This document shows positions 1 to 7,198 of a DNA stretch of 18,329 nucleotides, one piece after another. The position numbers and the translations under genes are program-made. The notes below the pieces were generated by a model that saw only the letters and a program-made list of their open reading frames with translations, was not told the origin of the DNA and did not search any database. The DNA is from an uncultured Clostridia bacterium (lineage in GTDB: Bacteria; Bacillota; Clostridia; Christensenellales; UBA1242): contig CAKVMD010000017.1 in NCBI GenBank assembly GCA_934771475.1, forward strand, positions 1-18,329, in the 5' to 3' direction. Every line of letters starts with the position of its first letter. The first letter of the stretch is position 1.

Positions 1-60
1 TTTCATGCATACAAAAAGTAGCAAAATCATAACTTTTAATAGGCAAAAGCGTAATATTGG

Positions 61-89
61 TTGATATTTGTTTTTTGATTTGTTATAAT
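61..89 (+). promoter_or_regulatory. Sigma-A promoter of the GDPD-like gene
   Basis: A TTGATA -35 box (61-66) and a perfect TATAAT -10 box (84-89) are separated by 17 bp, and a TGn extended -10 precedes the latter. Transcription would start near 96, about 28 nt before the ATG at 124, with an AAGGTGG ribosome binding site in between. This is one of the best promoters in the window. Confidence 0.8.
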
Positions 90-123
90 AAGAATAGAAA
101 TTTTGTTTTTAAGGTGGATAAAT

Positions 124-852
124 ATGGATTTATTTAACTCATGGCTTGTTAGCACTCCTATCGCCCACAGAGGGCTTTTTGATAAAACTCACCCAGAAAA
201 TTCGCTCTCCGCTTTTGATGAAGCGATTAAAGCGGGCTATCCAATCGCATTTGAAGTACGCATGATTTCAGACGGGACAATCGTTGTGTTTGGCGATGAA
301 TGCCTTTCGAGAATGACAAGCAATGACGGATATCTCAAATTCCTTAAAAAAAGCGACCTTGAAATTTTAAAACTTGGTGGAACAAAGGAAAAAATCCCAA
401 CTTTCGAAGAAGTGCTTGCCTTTGTTGACGGAAGGGTTCCTCTTCTTATAGAAATTAAAAACGACAGCAAGGTGGGAACACTTGAAAAAACAGTGATTGA
501 AATTCTGAAAAATTATAAGGGAAAGTACGCTGCTCAGTCATCTAACCCTTATGTGCTTGAATACTTCCATACTTATGCGCCTGACATTTTAAGAGGTCAA
601 ATTTCTGGATATTTTAAAGGGGTAAAAATGCCTTTCTTTAAAAAACTTGCTTTGAAAAAAATGAAATTTAATGAGAGGTTTTCTCACCCTGATTTTATCT
701 CTTATGAGGCAGAACATTTGCCAAATAGATTTGTAAGAAAATTTAAATCTCTTCCACTCATCGCCTACACCGTTAAAAGTCAAAGCGACTATTTAAAAGT
801 GGTAAAATATTGCGACAATGTTATATTTGAAAACTTCGAGCCTATGATTTAG
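124..852 (+). CDS. Glycerophosphodiester phosphodiesterase family protein with altered active site
   Basis: This is a 242-aa single-domain cytoplasmic protein of the GDPD TIM-barrel family, whose members cleave glycerophosphodiesters to glycerol-3-phosphate and an alcohol. Family marks are AHRG (residues 14-17), PENS (24-27), LLIEIK (107-112) and a C-terminal VIFENF like that of the common Firmicutes subfamily. The usual E-x-D metal pair and catalytic HD are changed: the aligned positions read A42, E44 and G57-D58. H15, R16, E25, N26, E110 and K112 remain. The barrel is therefore intact but two metal ligands and one catalytic histidine are substituted, and the protein may be inactive or have another role. 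The start is ATG 124, six bases after AAGGTGG; an in-frame TTG at 103 lies upstream of this site and is not needed. It is transcribed alone and ends before a bidirectional terminator. The family call is secure; the activity is doubtful. Confidence 0.85.
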   Translation: MDLFNSWLVSTPIAHRGLFDKTHPENSLSAFDEAIKAGYPIAFEVRMISDGTIVVFGDECLSRMTSNDGYLKFLKKSDLEILKLGGTKEKIPTFEEVLAFVDGRVPLLIEIKNDSKVGTLEKTVIEILKNYKGKYAAQSSNPYVLEYFHTYAPDILRGQISGYFKGVKMPFFKKLALKKMKFNERFSHPDFISYEAEHLPNRFVRKFKSLPLIAYTVKSQSDYLKVVKYCDNVIFENFEPMI

Positions 853-927
853 TGTTTTATCACCTCAATCTACCTCTTAGCAGACAAAAATTAATTTTCG
901 CGTCCATTTAAGACAACCAAAAACAAA

Positions 928-955
928 AAAAGCCTTTGAATTAACAAAGGCTTTT
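928..955. terminator. Bidirectional intrinsic terminator
   Basis: An 11-bp stem (AAAAGCCTTTG-type arms, 928-938 with 945-955) closes a six-base loop. A T-rich tail follows on the plus strand and a run of A before it gives six T on the minus strand. It can stop both the GDPD-like gene and rsmD; it overlaps the rsmD stop codon by two bases. Confidence 0.8.
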
Positions 956-1499
956 ATTTTTCACGCTTCAACAGATATGACACGCACTTTATGCCATAAT
1001 TTTTTTCGCTTTCTATTTCAAACAGGGAAAAATCAAACTTATCTTCCTTGTTATGTTCGCAAACAATTATTCCATCATTTGAAAGCAAATCAAATTCATA
1101 AATCATTTTTAAACAATCTTCGTATACTCCACTTTTATATGGTGGGTCTAAAATAATTATATCAAACTTTTCACCTTTCAACTTTTCTAACACTCTTTTA
1201 TAATCTCCTTGCAATACCTTTGCCTCGGGAGGATTTTGTAAAAGTTTCAAGTTGTCTTTTGTAAGCGCAACCGATTTAGGGTTGAGGTCTGCCATCACCA
1301 CCACGCTTGCCCCGCGGGAAAGCGCCTCAATCCCAAGTGCTCCCGTACCGCAAAAAAGGTCTAGCACCCTTGCGCCATTTGTTACAAAAGCAAGTTTGTT
1401 GAAAATGGCTTGTTTGACCATGTCTGCGGTTGGACGAATATGCTCAAATGGCCTATCTATAAGTTTTCTTCCTTTATATTTTCCTGCTGTTACTCTCAT
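954..1499 (-). CDS. rsmD: 16S rRNA (guanine(966)-N(2))-methyltransferase RsmD
   Basis: A 181-aa protein, the normal length for RsmD, which methylates G966 of 16S rRNA in the assembled 30S subunit using S-adenosylmethionine. It opens with the typical MRVTAGKYKGRKL and RPT-D segment. The SAM-binding motif I is LDLFCGTGALGIE (about residues 46-58), an acidic strand end follows at D71, and the catalytic DPPY is at 118-121. It is encoded opposite to both neighbours; in many Firmicutes rsmD lies beside coaD, but here no coaD follows. The minus-strand stop sits inside the shared terminator. Nothing in the sequence looks damaged. Confidence 0.95.
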   Translation of the reverse strand: MRVTAGKYKGRKLIDRPFEHIRPTADMVKQAIFNKLAFVTNGARVLDLFCGTGALGIEALSRGASVVVMADLNPKSVALTKDNLKLLQNPPEAKVLQGDYKRVLEKLKGEKFDIIILDPPYKSGVYEDCLKMIYEFDLLSNDGIIVCEHNKEDKFDFSLFEIESEKNYGIKCVSYLLKREK

Positions 1500-1600
1500 A
1501 TTTTTATTTTAGCACAACCGTCTTCAAAAAGCAATTTTTTATGGGCATTATGCACCCGATATTAAAGCAAAGCATAAACTGATAATTGTAAGGAGGAAAA

Positions 1601-2638
1601 ATGCAAAAATTAAAAAACTTCACCATTATGCTTGGCGTAATGCTGTTATGCTTGACATCAAGTTTAATGTTTGTGGGTTGTAAAGATGACAACACAATAC
1701 ATCTTAATGAGGTTACACACTCAATATTCTATGCTCCCCTTTATCTCGCAAAAAATCTTGGATATTTTGAAGATGAAGGCTTGAAAGTTACTATTGAAAG
1801 TGCGACCGGCTCGGACGCTTCAATGACCGCGCTTATCAGTGGCTCTGCCGATATGATTTTGTGCGGACCTGAACAAGTGGTTTATGCTGACGGAAAGAAA
1901 AATCAACCTATCGTTTTTGGGCAACTCACCCACACAGACGGGTCGTTCTTTGTGTCAAAAACAGATATGACCGATTTCAGCCTTGATTCTCTTAAAGGCA
2001 AAACAATTATCGGTGGTCGTGAAGGCGGAATGCCAGCAATGACCCTTGAATATATCATCAGAAAACACGGTCTCACCATTGGCACAAACCTTGCCGAAGA
2101 CAATGTAAATCTTCGCACAAATGTTGCGTTCCCTATGATAGCAAGTGAATTCCAAACAACAAATGCAGAATTTTGCACACTTTTTGAACCAACTGCAACA
2201 AACCTTGAAAAAGAAAACAAGGGTTATGTTTTAAATCCAGTAGGACAATTTGCGGGCGAAATTCCTTATACTTGCTTTGCGACAACACAAAACTATCTTA
2301 GCAAAAATGCAGACAAAGCAGAGAAATTCTTGAAGGCGGTAAAACGCGCTTACACATATCTTCTTGAAGATTATCGCACAAATTCAAACTACACTGCTTC
2401 TGCAACTGCTCTTTTGCCATCATTCTCTGGCATGAGCGTGAGCGAACTTGAAATTGCACTCAAACAATATGTCGCTATTGGCGCATGGACGGAAGATTTC
2501 ACACTAAGCGAAAAATCGTACAATATGCTTCTTGACATTCTCAACTTTACGCAAGGTCAAAAACTTAACACAACTTATGGCGCAAAATATGCAAAAGTTG
2601 TAAACAATGATATTGCAAAAAGACTTAATGTGGCTTAA
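1601..2638 (+). CDS. NMT1/THI5-like ABC transporter substrate-binding lipoprotein
   Basis: A 345-aa extracytoplasmic solute receptor of the NMT1/THI5-SsuA/TauA (NitT/TauT) fold, the class that delivers thiamine precursors, nitrate or sulfonates to ABC importers. A lipoprotein signal peptide ends at FVGC (lipid-modified Cys27). The family core follows: HSIFYAPLYLAKNLGYFEDEGL (about 40-61), the GSADM segment and a GGREGGMPA loop near 140 that resembles the substrate-anion loop of this fold. The start ATG is preceded by AAGGAGG. No permease or ATPase gene is adjacent, so the membrane partners must be encoded elsewhere. The substrate cannot be told from sequence alone; no TPP riboswitch is recognisable in the short leader. 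Confidence 0.85.
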   Translation: MQKLKNFTIMLGVMLLCLTSSLMFVGCKDDNTIHLNEVTHSIFYAPLYLAKNLGYFEDEGLKVTIESATGSDASMTALISGSADMILCGPEQVVYADGKKNQPIVFGQLTHTDGSFFVSKTDMTDFSLDSLKGKTIIGGREGGMPAMTLEYIIRKHGLTIGTNLAEDNVNLRTNVAFPMIASEFQTTNAEFCTLFEPTATNLEKENKGYVLNPVGQFAGEIPYTCFATTQNYLSKNADKAEKFLKAVKRAYTYLLEDYRTNSNYTASATALLPSFSGMSVSELEIALKQYVAIGAWTEDFTLSEKSYNMLLDILNFTQGQKLNTTYGAKYAKVVNNDIAKRLNVA

Positions 2639-2702
2639 AAACATTAGTTTTAAGTGCATCTAAAAATCTAGAAAAAAGCAAATACTCAAAAAAATATACA
2701 AA

Positions 2703-2784
2703 AAAAGAAACCACTTGATGACCTAGGAGGCCTCTTAAAGTGTTTAACTTTTGGCTCTCGCCACAGGCACTTGTGGTTTCCTTT
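2703..2784. terminator. Long imperfect hairpin, terminator-like on the minus strand
   Basis: Arms GAAACCAC (2707-2714) and GTGGTTTC (2773-2780) enclose 58 bases with further possible pairs: AAGTG 2738-2742 with CACTT 2768-2772, and GCC-ACA-GGC at 2760-2768. The interior also holds the overlapping palindromes CCTAGG and GAGGCCTC. Minus-strand readout ends in seven T and plus-strand readout in CCTTTT, so it may end both the lipoprotein mRNA and transcription from the array. A separate small structured RNA is an alternative. Confidence 0.5.
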
Positions 2785-2794
2785 TACCAAAAAA

Positions 2795-2841
2795 CGCATA
2801 AATTTTGAATTGACCATTACGGAGGTCGTTTCAATTTATGC
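2795..2841 (-). terminator. Strong hairpin with minus-strand T tract
   Basis: Arms CGCATAAATT (2795-2804) and AATTTATGCG (2832-2841) pair perfectly, and the inside continues with GAA/TTC and GACC/GGTC around an eight-base loop. Read on the minus strand it is followed by TTTTTT, a standard intrinsic terminator. It lies immediately beyond the folded-repeat array, placed to end a minus-strand transcript that has crossed the array. Confidence 0.65.
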
Positions 2842-3137
2842 GCTTTTATATTATCGGAAGTTTTGTCTGAATGCACCGCAGGTATATTCAAGCAAAACTG
2901 ATGTTTATACAAACTGTGATGCCGTTATTTATAACGGATTTGCGTTAGCAAATTGATTTGTGAATGTAATGAACAAAGCAACATCACATTGTTTATATTA
3001 TCGGAAGTTTTGTCTGAATGCACCGCAGGTATATTCAAGCAAAACTGATGTTTATACAAACTGTGATGCCGTTATTTATAACGGATTTGCGTTAGCAAAT
3101 TGATTTGTGAATGTAATGAACAAAGCAACATCACATT

Positions 3138-3284
3138 GTTTATATTATCGGAAGTTTTGTCTGAATGCACCGCAGGTATATTCAAGCAAAACTGATGTTT
3201 ATTCAAACTGTGATGCCTTGATTTATCAAAGTGGTTGCAATTAGCAACTTAAAATTTGACTTGCTCAAATTTTAACATCACATT
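3138..3284. repeat. Array unit 3: same fold, rewritten P3-P5
   Basis: P1 and P2 match units 1-2, but the junction hairpins differ. P3 is TTGA/TCAA (3218-3221, 3226-3229) and keeps the TTTA loop. P4 is GTTGC/GCAAC (3234-3238, 3244-3248). P5 has become a 9-bp stem AAAATTTGA/TCAAATTTT (3251-3259, 3265-3273). The total length is again exactly 147 bp. Confidence 0.75.
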
Positions 3285-3426
3285 GTTTATATTATCGGAA
3301 GTTGTCGGCAAACAGCCCGTAGGGATACTTGCCAGCAACTGATGATAATCCAAATTGGAAGCGCAAAGGTGTTGCTTTGCAGGTGCGTAGCACAAATTTT
3401 AAACTTGTTAAAATTTACTTCCTATA
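3285..3426. repeat. Array unit 4: most diverged copy, all stems compensated
   Basis: P1 is now AGTTG/CAACT (3300-3304, 3336-3340) plus GGCAA/TTGCC and CCC-GTA-GGG, with the TC/AG internal loop unchanged. P2 is GGAAG/CTTCC (3357-3361, 3418-3422). P3 is GCAAAG/CTTTGC, P4 is GTGC-GTA-GCAC and P5 is AAATTTTAA/TTAAAATTT (3394-3402, 3408-3416). Nearly every helix differs in sequence from unit 1 yet pairs in the same place. Confidence 0.75.
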
Positions 3427-3454
3427 GTTTATATTTTAATGAAAATTCTTTCAA
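3426..3454 (-). promoter_or_regulatory. Possible minus-strand promoter into the array
   Basis: On the minus strand TTGAAA (3454-3449) lies 17 bp upstream of TAAACT (3431-3426), a 5/6 and a 4/6 match to sigma-A boxes. Transcription would begin near 3420, about at the first base of stem P2 of unit 4, and run through all four units to the hairpins at 2841 and 2780. The -10 match is weak and the region is AT-rich. Confidence 0.3.
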
Positions 3455-3478
3455 TATCTGAATATTAAATATTTAAAT

Positions 3479-5821
3479 TTAAATGTAATAATCTTTGTAA
3501 GAAACTTTTTTCGTGTCGCTTGTTTTCTTGACAGTTTTGCGTTTACCCTTTCCGCCTCGCTTTTTCTTAACAAAAATGATTATTATGGCTGTTATGCACG
3601 CGACTAAAAAGACTGGCAAAAGAATGTAAAGCCAAATCATATTTTTAGATGCACCCATTCTTGCCTTTTGTGTGGTTATTGATAAATGAAGAGTGTTGTT
3701 TTCGTCAAGTTCAGCATTGTCAATCAGTGAAATATCAAGGGTGAAAGTATAGATAACCTCTTGTGCCTCTTCATCAACAAGTGGAGCATCTCTTAGTGAA
3801 AGCGGATTGTCTGCGTGCAATTTGTTAAAGTCTTGAACAAATTTGTCAGCATTCATGGTCGCGTTTTTGGTTACGATTTCAAGTGAAACATTTGTTGAGC
3901 CTGCCGCAACCTCTATCCCTTCACCATTAAATTCCTCGCCATTTATTTTCAAGGATTTGATTTGAGATTTGTCATAGTTTGCAAAGTTTACGACTTTAAC
4001 ATTTTTTGAAAATAGTGCAACAATTTTGAAAGGTCTATTATATAACTTTGCACTGTCGCTTGGAGTATAAGTTACCGAAATGTCCTTACTATTATCCGCG
4101 CTCACCTTTTTGTCTTGTTTTTCCCAAGCGCCTTCTTCATTTAAATAATAAAGTTCCCAGCCGGCAAAGATGTATTTACCCTTGCCCACCGCTTCAATAT
4201 TTTTGGTTTGGCTTGCATAAGAAAAGTCAAGAGAAAGGCTTGTGCTTGTTGAAATTGCTCCTTTAATTTTAACGCCACCATAGTCAGTTGCTGTTTCGTC
4301 ATCTTGCACTGCTGTTTCGACCAGTCCTGAGTACTTTAATTCTTTTGCTCTAAATGAATAAGTCCCTTCGGTAAGAGCGTTTGCTTGAACTGTGATAGTA
4401 TAAGGACTTGCGCCATTTGTTACATCGTAAAGGTCGCTAGAAAGAGCGGTCCCATTAACAAGAACACCGTCAAATACATACCAATCTTTTTTGGCTTCAT
4501 CAGCAGTAGTTAAAACAAATTCGACTTTGTCGTTATAACGCTTATGAACTGTTTTAGTGTTTGAGCCTTTGATTTGCGCAGTAAACACCCCGCCAACATC
4601 TGCTTGGGCGTTGAGTTCAAGTCCAAAAGTCATGAAGTTTTGCAAATGTATAACACCATTTTTGCTCGACCAAACAGTGTCAAAGTTCCATGGCGACAAA
4701 GTATCGTCAAAATTTTCTTCCGCCAAAAGGAAATCTTTACTAAGAGCGGTGGTGTTTATAAAGGTTGGTCTTATTAAACTTTCCCCGCCTATTCCTTCGC
4801 CATTCAGTGATGTCCAATAGCAGTAATTAAAATTGTCATTTGTAGGATAGTCGCTCGCATTTTTGCCACCAACAATATTCCCACTTGAAAGAGACGAAAG
4901 GTTTGCCACGCTTACAGTTCCGTCAAAGCAAACATTGCGCACTTTTGCATTTGAGCCTTGCGCTTCTCCAATTATTCCACCTACTTTCTTCGCAAGCGAG
5001 CCTTGTCCAGAATATTCCACTTTGCCATTATATATGCAGTGCGAAATAAACCCATTTTTGAGTTTTCCAACAAGTCCGCCAATATTTGCAAGTTTGTCGT
5101 CCGTTTGAATAAGTTGGACATTGCCCTCAACAAGACAATTTTTAATATTTGCCTCATTGCTTGCAAGTGAGGCGTTACCATCTATGTATCCAGCAAGTAG
5201 GCCAAAGGTTATGTTATTATTTAGTGCCTGAGGGGCATTATTTTCTCCGTACGAGCCAAGCAAAATTGTTTGAACGCCACTTTCATCTTTCAAAACTAGT
5301 TCACAATTTTCAAATCTGACATCTTTTCCATATCCCACAAGAAGCCCTGCAACAATATCATCCGTTGAAGCGTTTTCAAAATCAAAACTCCACCCTTCAA
5401 TTTTCAAATTTTTGATTGTTGCATTTTTAGCGTATGGGAAAAGTCCATAGAACCCATTGTTAGACGAAAGTGTCAAGTTTTTAATAGTGTAACCATTTCC
5501 GTCAAAAGTTCCGGTAAAGAACTTCTCTGCACCATAACCATTAAATATAGTTGTTGCTATCCCTGCGCAATCAATATCACCACTTAGGCGAAAAGTCTTT
5601 TGAGCGTCAGTTGCGCCAGAATTAATTAAGGAACCAAGTTGAGACGAAGAGGCAATTTGAGTTGAAGAGGCAAGGTCAGCAAGCCCCACGCTTGTTTGAG
5701 TTTCATTTTGTAAACTTTGGGCTTGATTTGTTTGTGCAACAGCAAAAGGCACCGGAGCAAGAGCGCCCGCACCAGTCAAAGCAAGAACAAACGAAACAAA
5801 TCCAGAAGTCCACTTTTTCAT
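3479..5821 (-). CDS. Large GLUG-type cell-surface protein, membrane anchored
   Basis: A 780-aa secreted protein. Residues 1-29 form a signal peptide with likely cleavage after AVA. The N-terminal half contains GLUG-like repeats (GLLVGYGK, GLLAGYIDG, IGGLVGKLKNG, VGGIIGEAQG; roughly 155-330), a right-handed beta-solenoid type found on Gram-positive surface proteins. The middle and C-terminal parts are beta-rich and unrecognised. A single helix (about 728-751) is followed by a Lys/Arg-rich tail of about 29 residues, so the protein is held in the membrane from its C end; there is no LPXTG. The start ATG is preceded by GAAGGTGA. Its 5' end and upstream region are duplicated as a relic at 7108-7385. 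Adhesion or substrate binding is plausible but not shown. No obvious terminator precedes the array that follows its stop. Confidence 0.75.
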   Translation of the reverse strand: MKKWTSGFVSFVLALTGAGALAPVPFAVAQTNQAQSLQNETQTSVGLADLASSTQIASSSQLGSLINSGATDAQKTFRLSGDIDCAGIATTIFNGYGAEKFFTGTFDGNGYTIKNLTLSSNNGFYGLFPYAKNATIKNLKIEGWSFDFENASTDDIVAGLLVGYGKDVRFENCELVLKDESGVQTILLGSYGENNAPQALNNNITFGLLAGYIDGNASLASNEANIKNCLVEGNVQLIQTDDKLANIGGLVGKLKNGFISHCIYNGKVEYSGQGSLAKKVGGIIGEAQGSNAKVRNVCFDGTVSVANLSSLSSGNIVGGKNASDYPTNDNFNYCYWTSLNGEGIGGESLIRPTFINTTALSKDFLLAEENFDDTLSPWNFDTVWSSKNGVIHLQNFMTFGLELNAQADVGGVFTAQIKGSNTKTVHKRYNDKVEFVLTTADEAKKDWYVFDGVLVNGTALSSDLYDVTNGASPYTITVQANALTEGTYSFRAKELKYSGLVETAVQDDETATDYGGVKIKGAISTSTSLSLDFSYASQTKNIEAVGKGKYIFAGWELYYLNEEGAWEKQDKKVSADNSKDISVTYTPSDSAKLYNRPFKIVALFSKNVKVVNFANYDKSQIKSLKINGEEFNGEGIEVAAGSTNVSLEIVTKNATMNADKFVQDFNKLHADNPLSLRDAPLVDEEAQEVIYTFTLDISLIDNAELDENNTLHLSITTQKARMGASKNMIWLYILLPVFLVACITAIIIIFVKKKRGGKGKRKTVKKTSDTKKVSYKDYYI

Positions 5822-6020
5822 ATTTCACCTTCGCTTAAATTATTTTACATAATTAATTTATCATATAAATATAATTTTTCCAAATAAATAATAAAATATT
5901 TTATTTTTTTAGTCTTTTTTCTCCCTTTATTTCATTTTTATTACAATTTTATTATAATTTTTAAGGGGGAAATGGTGCTTTAATTTGTCTATCCCCTTTT
6001 CTTCATTTTTTCAAACAAGC
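5724..6020. repeat. Direct repeat copy A flanking the AAA ATPase gene
   Basis: This stretch aligns with 7108-7385 with indels, including 29 identical bases (5852-5880 against 7226-7254). It spans the signal-peptide codons of the surface protein, its leader and upstream region, and the decayed terminase end. It also explains most of the gene-free stretch 5822-6140. Confidence 0.75.
5962..6020 (-). pseudogene. Relic of a terminase large subunit 3' end
   Basis: On the minus strand this aligns with the last ~19 codons of the intact terminase at 7324-8766 (residues VIEKDKERLIHKLKRRFHP). Shared runs include TTGAAAA, AAGAAA, ACAAATTAAAGC against ATAAATTGAAGC, and the CCCTTAAAA end. A one-base deletion and an in-frame stop destroy the reading frame. 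No more of the gene is recognisable upstream. It marks a second, lost terminase copy in front of the surface-protein gene. Confidence 0.6.
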
Positions 6021-6091
6021 CCTACTTTTCAAATTTAAAATTTTTATTAACGAATTTGTAACCACATTTTCATACTAAACCTTTAAAAATG

Positions 6092-6120
6092 AAAAAAGGT
6101 AAGACGCCATATCTTACCTT
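6092..6120 (-). terminator. Intrinsic terminator of the AAA ATPase gene
   Basis: AAGGTAAGA (6096-6104) pairs with TCTTACCTT (6112-6120) around a seven-base loop. Read on the minus strand it is followed by six T. It starts 20 bases after the ATPase stop codon. Confidence 0.8.
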
Positions 6121-6140
6121 GCAAATATTTTATCACAACC

Positions 6141-7061
6141 CTAATCACCATTTAAAAATAAATCTTTATGTTTATTAAAAAATTCAAAATATGTTTTAGT
6201 ATTTTCAAGCTCCCACCACTTTTTTATATCAACCGGAACGCTATCAATGTCATATATTTTTGCACCATTTAGCGATAAAACAAATGGCGAGTGGGTTGCG
6301 ATTACAAACTGACAACCACAATATCTTGCCTTACATTGGATAATTTCAACCAGTTGAGTTTGAAATTTTGGGGATAAACTATTTTCAGGCTCGTCTAGGC
6401 AATAAAAGCAGTCGTTATCCAGTTTCTTTTCAAAAAATTCAAGAGCGGTTTCTCCGTTACTATTAAGTTTAACTTCCTTTCCCGCAAATTTGTATAAAAA
6501 TTTTCTTCTTGATAAAGACTTTCTTCTTGCTTCAACTTGCTTACTAAATTCTTCGTAATTTTCAAGCCCGTCAAGCCTAATAGTTTTACCGAAATTTAAT
6601 TCTGCCCACTCTTCTCTCATTTGCTCAGTATTATCAGCAATAGTTCGATTATTTTCTCTCGCAGTTAACATATAGTCAAATATATCATCGCTCGTTATAA
6701 TACGGCTGTTATGTGGGACAACTTTAAATAAATACCCTTCATCATCCTCTGCCATTTTTACTTTACATGAGTTTACATAAGCAGAAAAAAGTTCACTATT
6801 ATTAAAATCTGAAATTCGTTTTAATTCTAATTTGTTTGCGATAAGATTAAGAAGCGTGCTTTTCCCCGAACCATTTCCTCCATAAAGAATTGTTATGTCT
6901 GCAAAATCAAGTTCGGATAATTGTTTTTTTGTGAAAATTCCACATGGATAAGTATTGTCGATATATCCGTTTATTCCGCCATTATACTCCATTCTTTCTC
7001 TTATCAATCTTTCTTCAATATTTTTGCTTGGTAAAACTAATTTTTCAACATAAATAGCCAC
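6141..7061 (-). CDS. Lone AAA/ABC-type ATPase
   Basis: A 306-aa soluble ATPase of the AAA_21/AAA_15-like group, related in fold to ABC and SMC heads. Walker A is GGNGSGKST (about 61-69), an SNGE stretch stands where the ABC signature is expected, Walker B is FYCLDEPENSLSP and the H-loop is ATHSPF. There is no TOPRIM, nuclease or transmembrane segment. Such ATPases occur in defence systems of the OLD/Gabija/AbiEii type, but the usual partner gene is missing, so the role is open. I prefer GTG 7061, four bases after GGGAGAG, to the in-frame TTG at 7097, which has no ribosome binding site. The gene lies between two diverged direct repeats and has its own terminator, as if it had replaced or entered an older gene. 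Confidence 0.7.
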   Translation of the reverse strand: MAIYVEKLVLPSKNIEERLIRERMEYNGGINGYIDNTYPCGIFTKKQLSELDFADITILYGGNGSGKSTLLNLIANKLELKRISDFNNSELFSAYVNSCKVKMAEDDEGYLFKVVPHNSRIITSDDIFDYMLTARENNRTIADNTEQMREEWAELNFGKTIRLDGLENYEEFSKQVEARRKSLSRRKFLYKFAGKEVKLNSNGETALEFFEKKLDNDCFYCLDEPENSLSPKFQTQLVEIIQCKARYCGCQFVIATHSPFVLSLNGAKIYDIDSVPVDIKKWWELENTKTYFEFFNKHKDLFLNGD

Positions 7062-7107
7062 AATACTCTCCCATTTTTTCTTCGGCAATTTTGGCAAGAC
7101 GTGGGTC

Positions 7108-7198
7108 TGATTTGTTTACAAAGAAACGAATTGCACAAGGTTAATTGCGCCCGACCAATCAAAGCAAGAAAAAACAAATTTAAACGCCCACTTTTGTA
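7108..7198 (-). pseudogene. Decayed 5' end of a second surface-protein gene
   Basis: On the minus strand this aligns with the signal-peptide-coding start of the gene at 3479-5821; the shared block around GCGCCC and TCAAAGCAAGAA is clear. The base triplet matching the start codon (CAT at 5819-5821) has become GTA-like near 7196. Small indels break the frame. The homology stops near 7108, just before the ATPase gene. Confidence 0.6.

Larger units (their letters stand above)
2844..3426. repeat. Tandem array of four folded 142-147 bp elements
   Basis: Units are 2844-2990, 2991-3137, 3138-3284 and 3285-3426, each led by TTTATATTATCGGAAGTT. Units 1 and 2 are identical and 3 and 4 diverge. Each unit folds the same way. 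Hairpin P1 has an outer stem, a conserved TC/AG internal loop, a second stem and a GCA or GTA loop. Then comes CTGATG, and then stem P2 closing a junction of three hairpins (P3, P4, P5). In unit 1: P1 is AGTTTTG/CAAAACT and TGAAT/ATTCA; P2 is TGTGATG/CATCACA; P3 is CCGTTA/TAACGG; P4 is ATTTGC/GCAAAT; P5 is TTTGT/ACAAA. Pairing is kept while stem sequence changes in units 3 and 4, which points to selection on structure. I do not recognise the motif. It could be a tandem noncoding RNA or a DNA element that folds when single-stranded. Confidence 0.8.

Noticed and set aside
1513..1600. TPP riboswitch before the NMT1/THI5-like gene
   Set aside because: The leader is short and has neither the CTGAGA nor the ACCTGA-type thi-box words.
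2893..2905. Hammerhead ribozyme core, suggested by CTGATG after stem P1
   Set aside because: The GAAA and NUH core parts are not placed correctly, and only unit 4 has CTGATGA.
2771..2956. 61-aa plus-strand open frame
   Set aside because: It runs across a hairpin into the first folded repeat, has no ribosome binding site, and its repeat part is explained by structure.
2844..3426. CRISPR array
   Set aside because: The period is 147 bp with internally folded units; there are no 25-40 bp repeats alternating with unique spacers and no cas genes.
2844..3426. Integron attC cassette array
   Set aside because: The units lack R'' and R' core sites, contain no cassettes, and no integron integrase is present.
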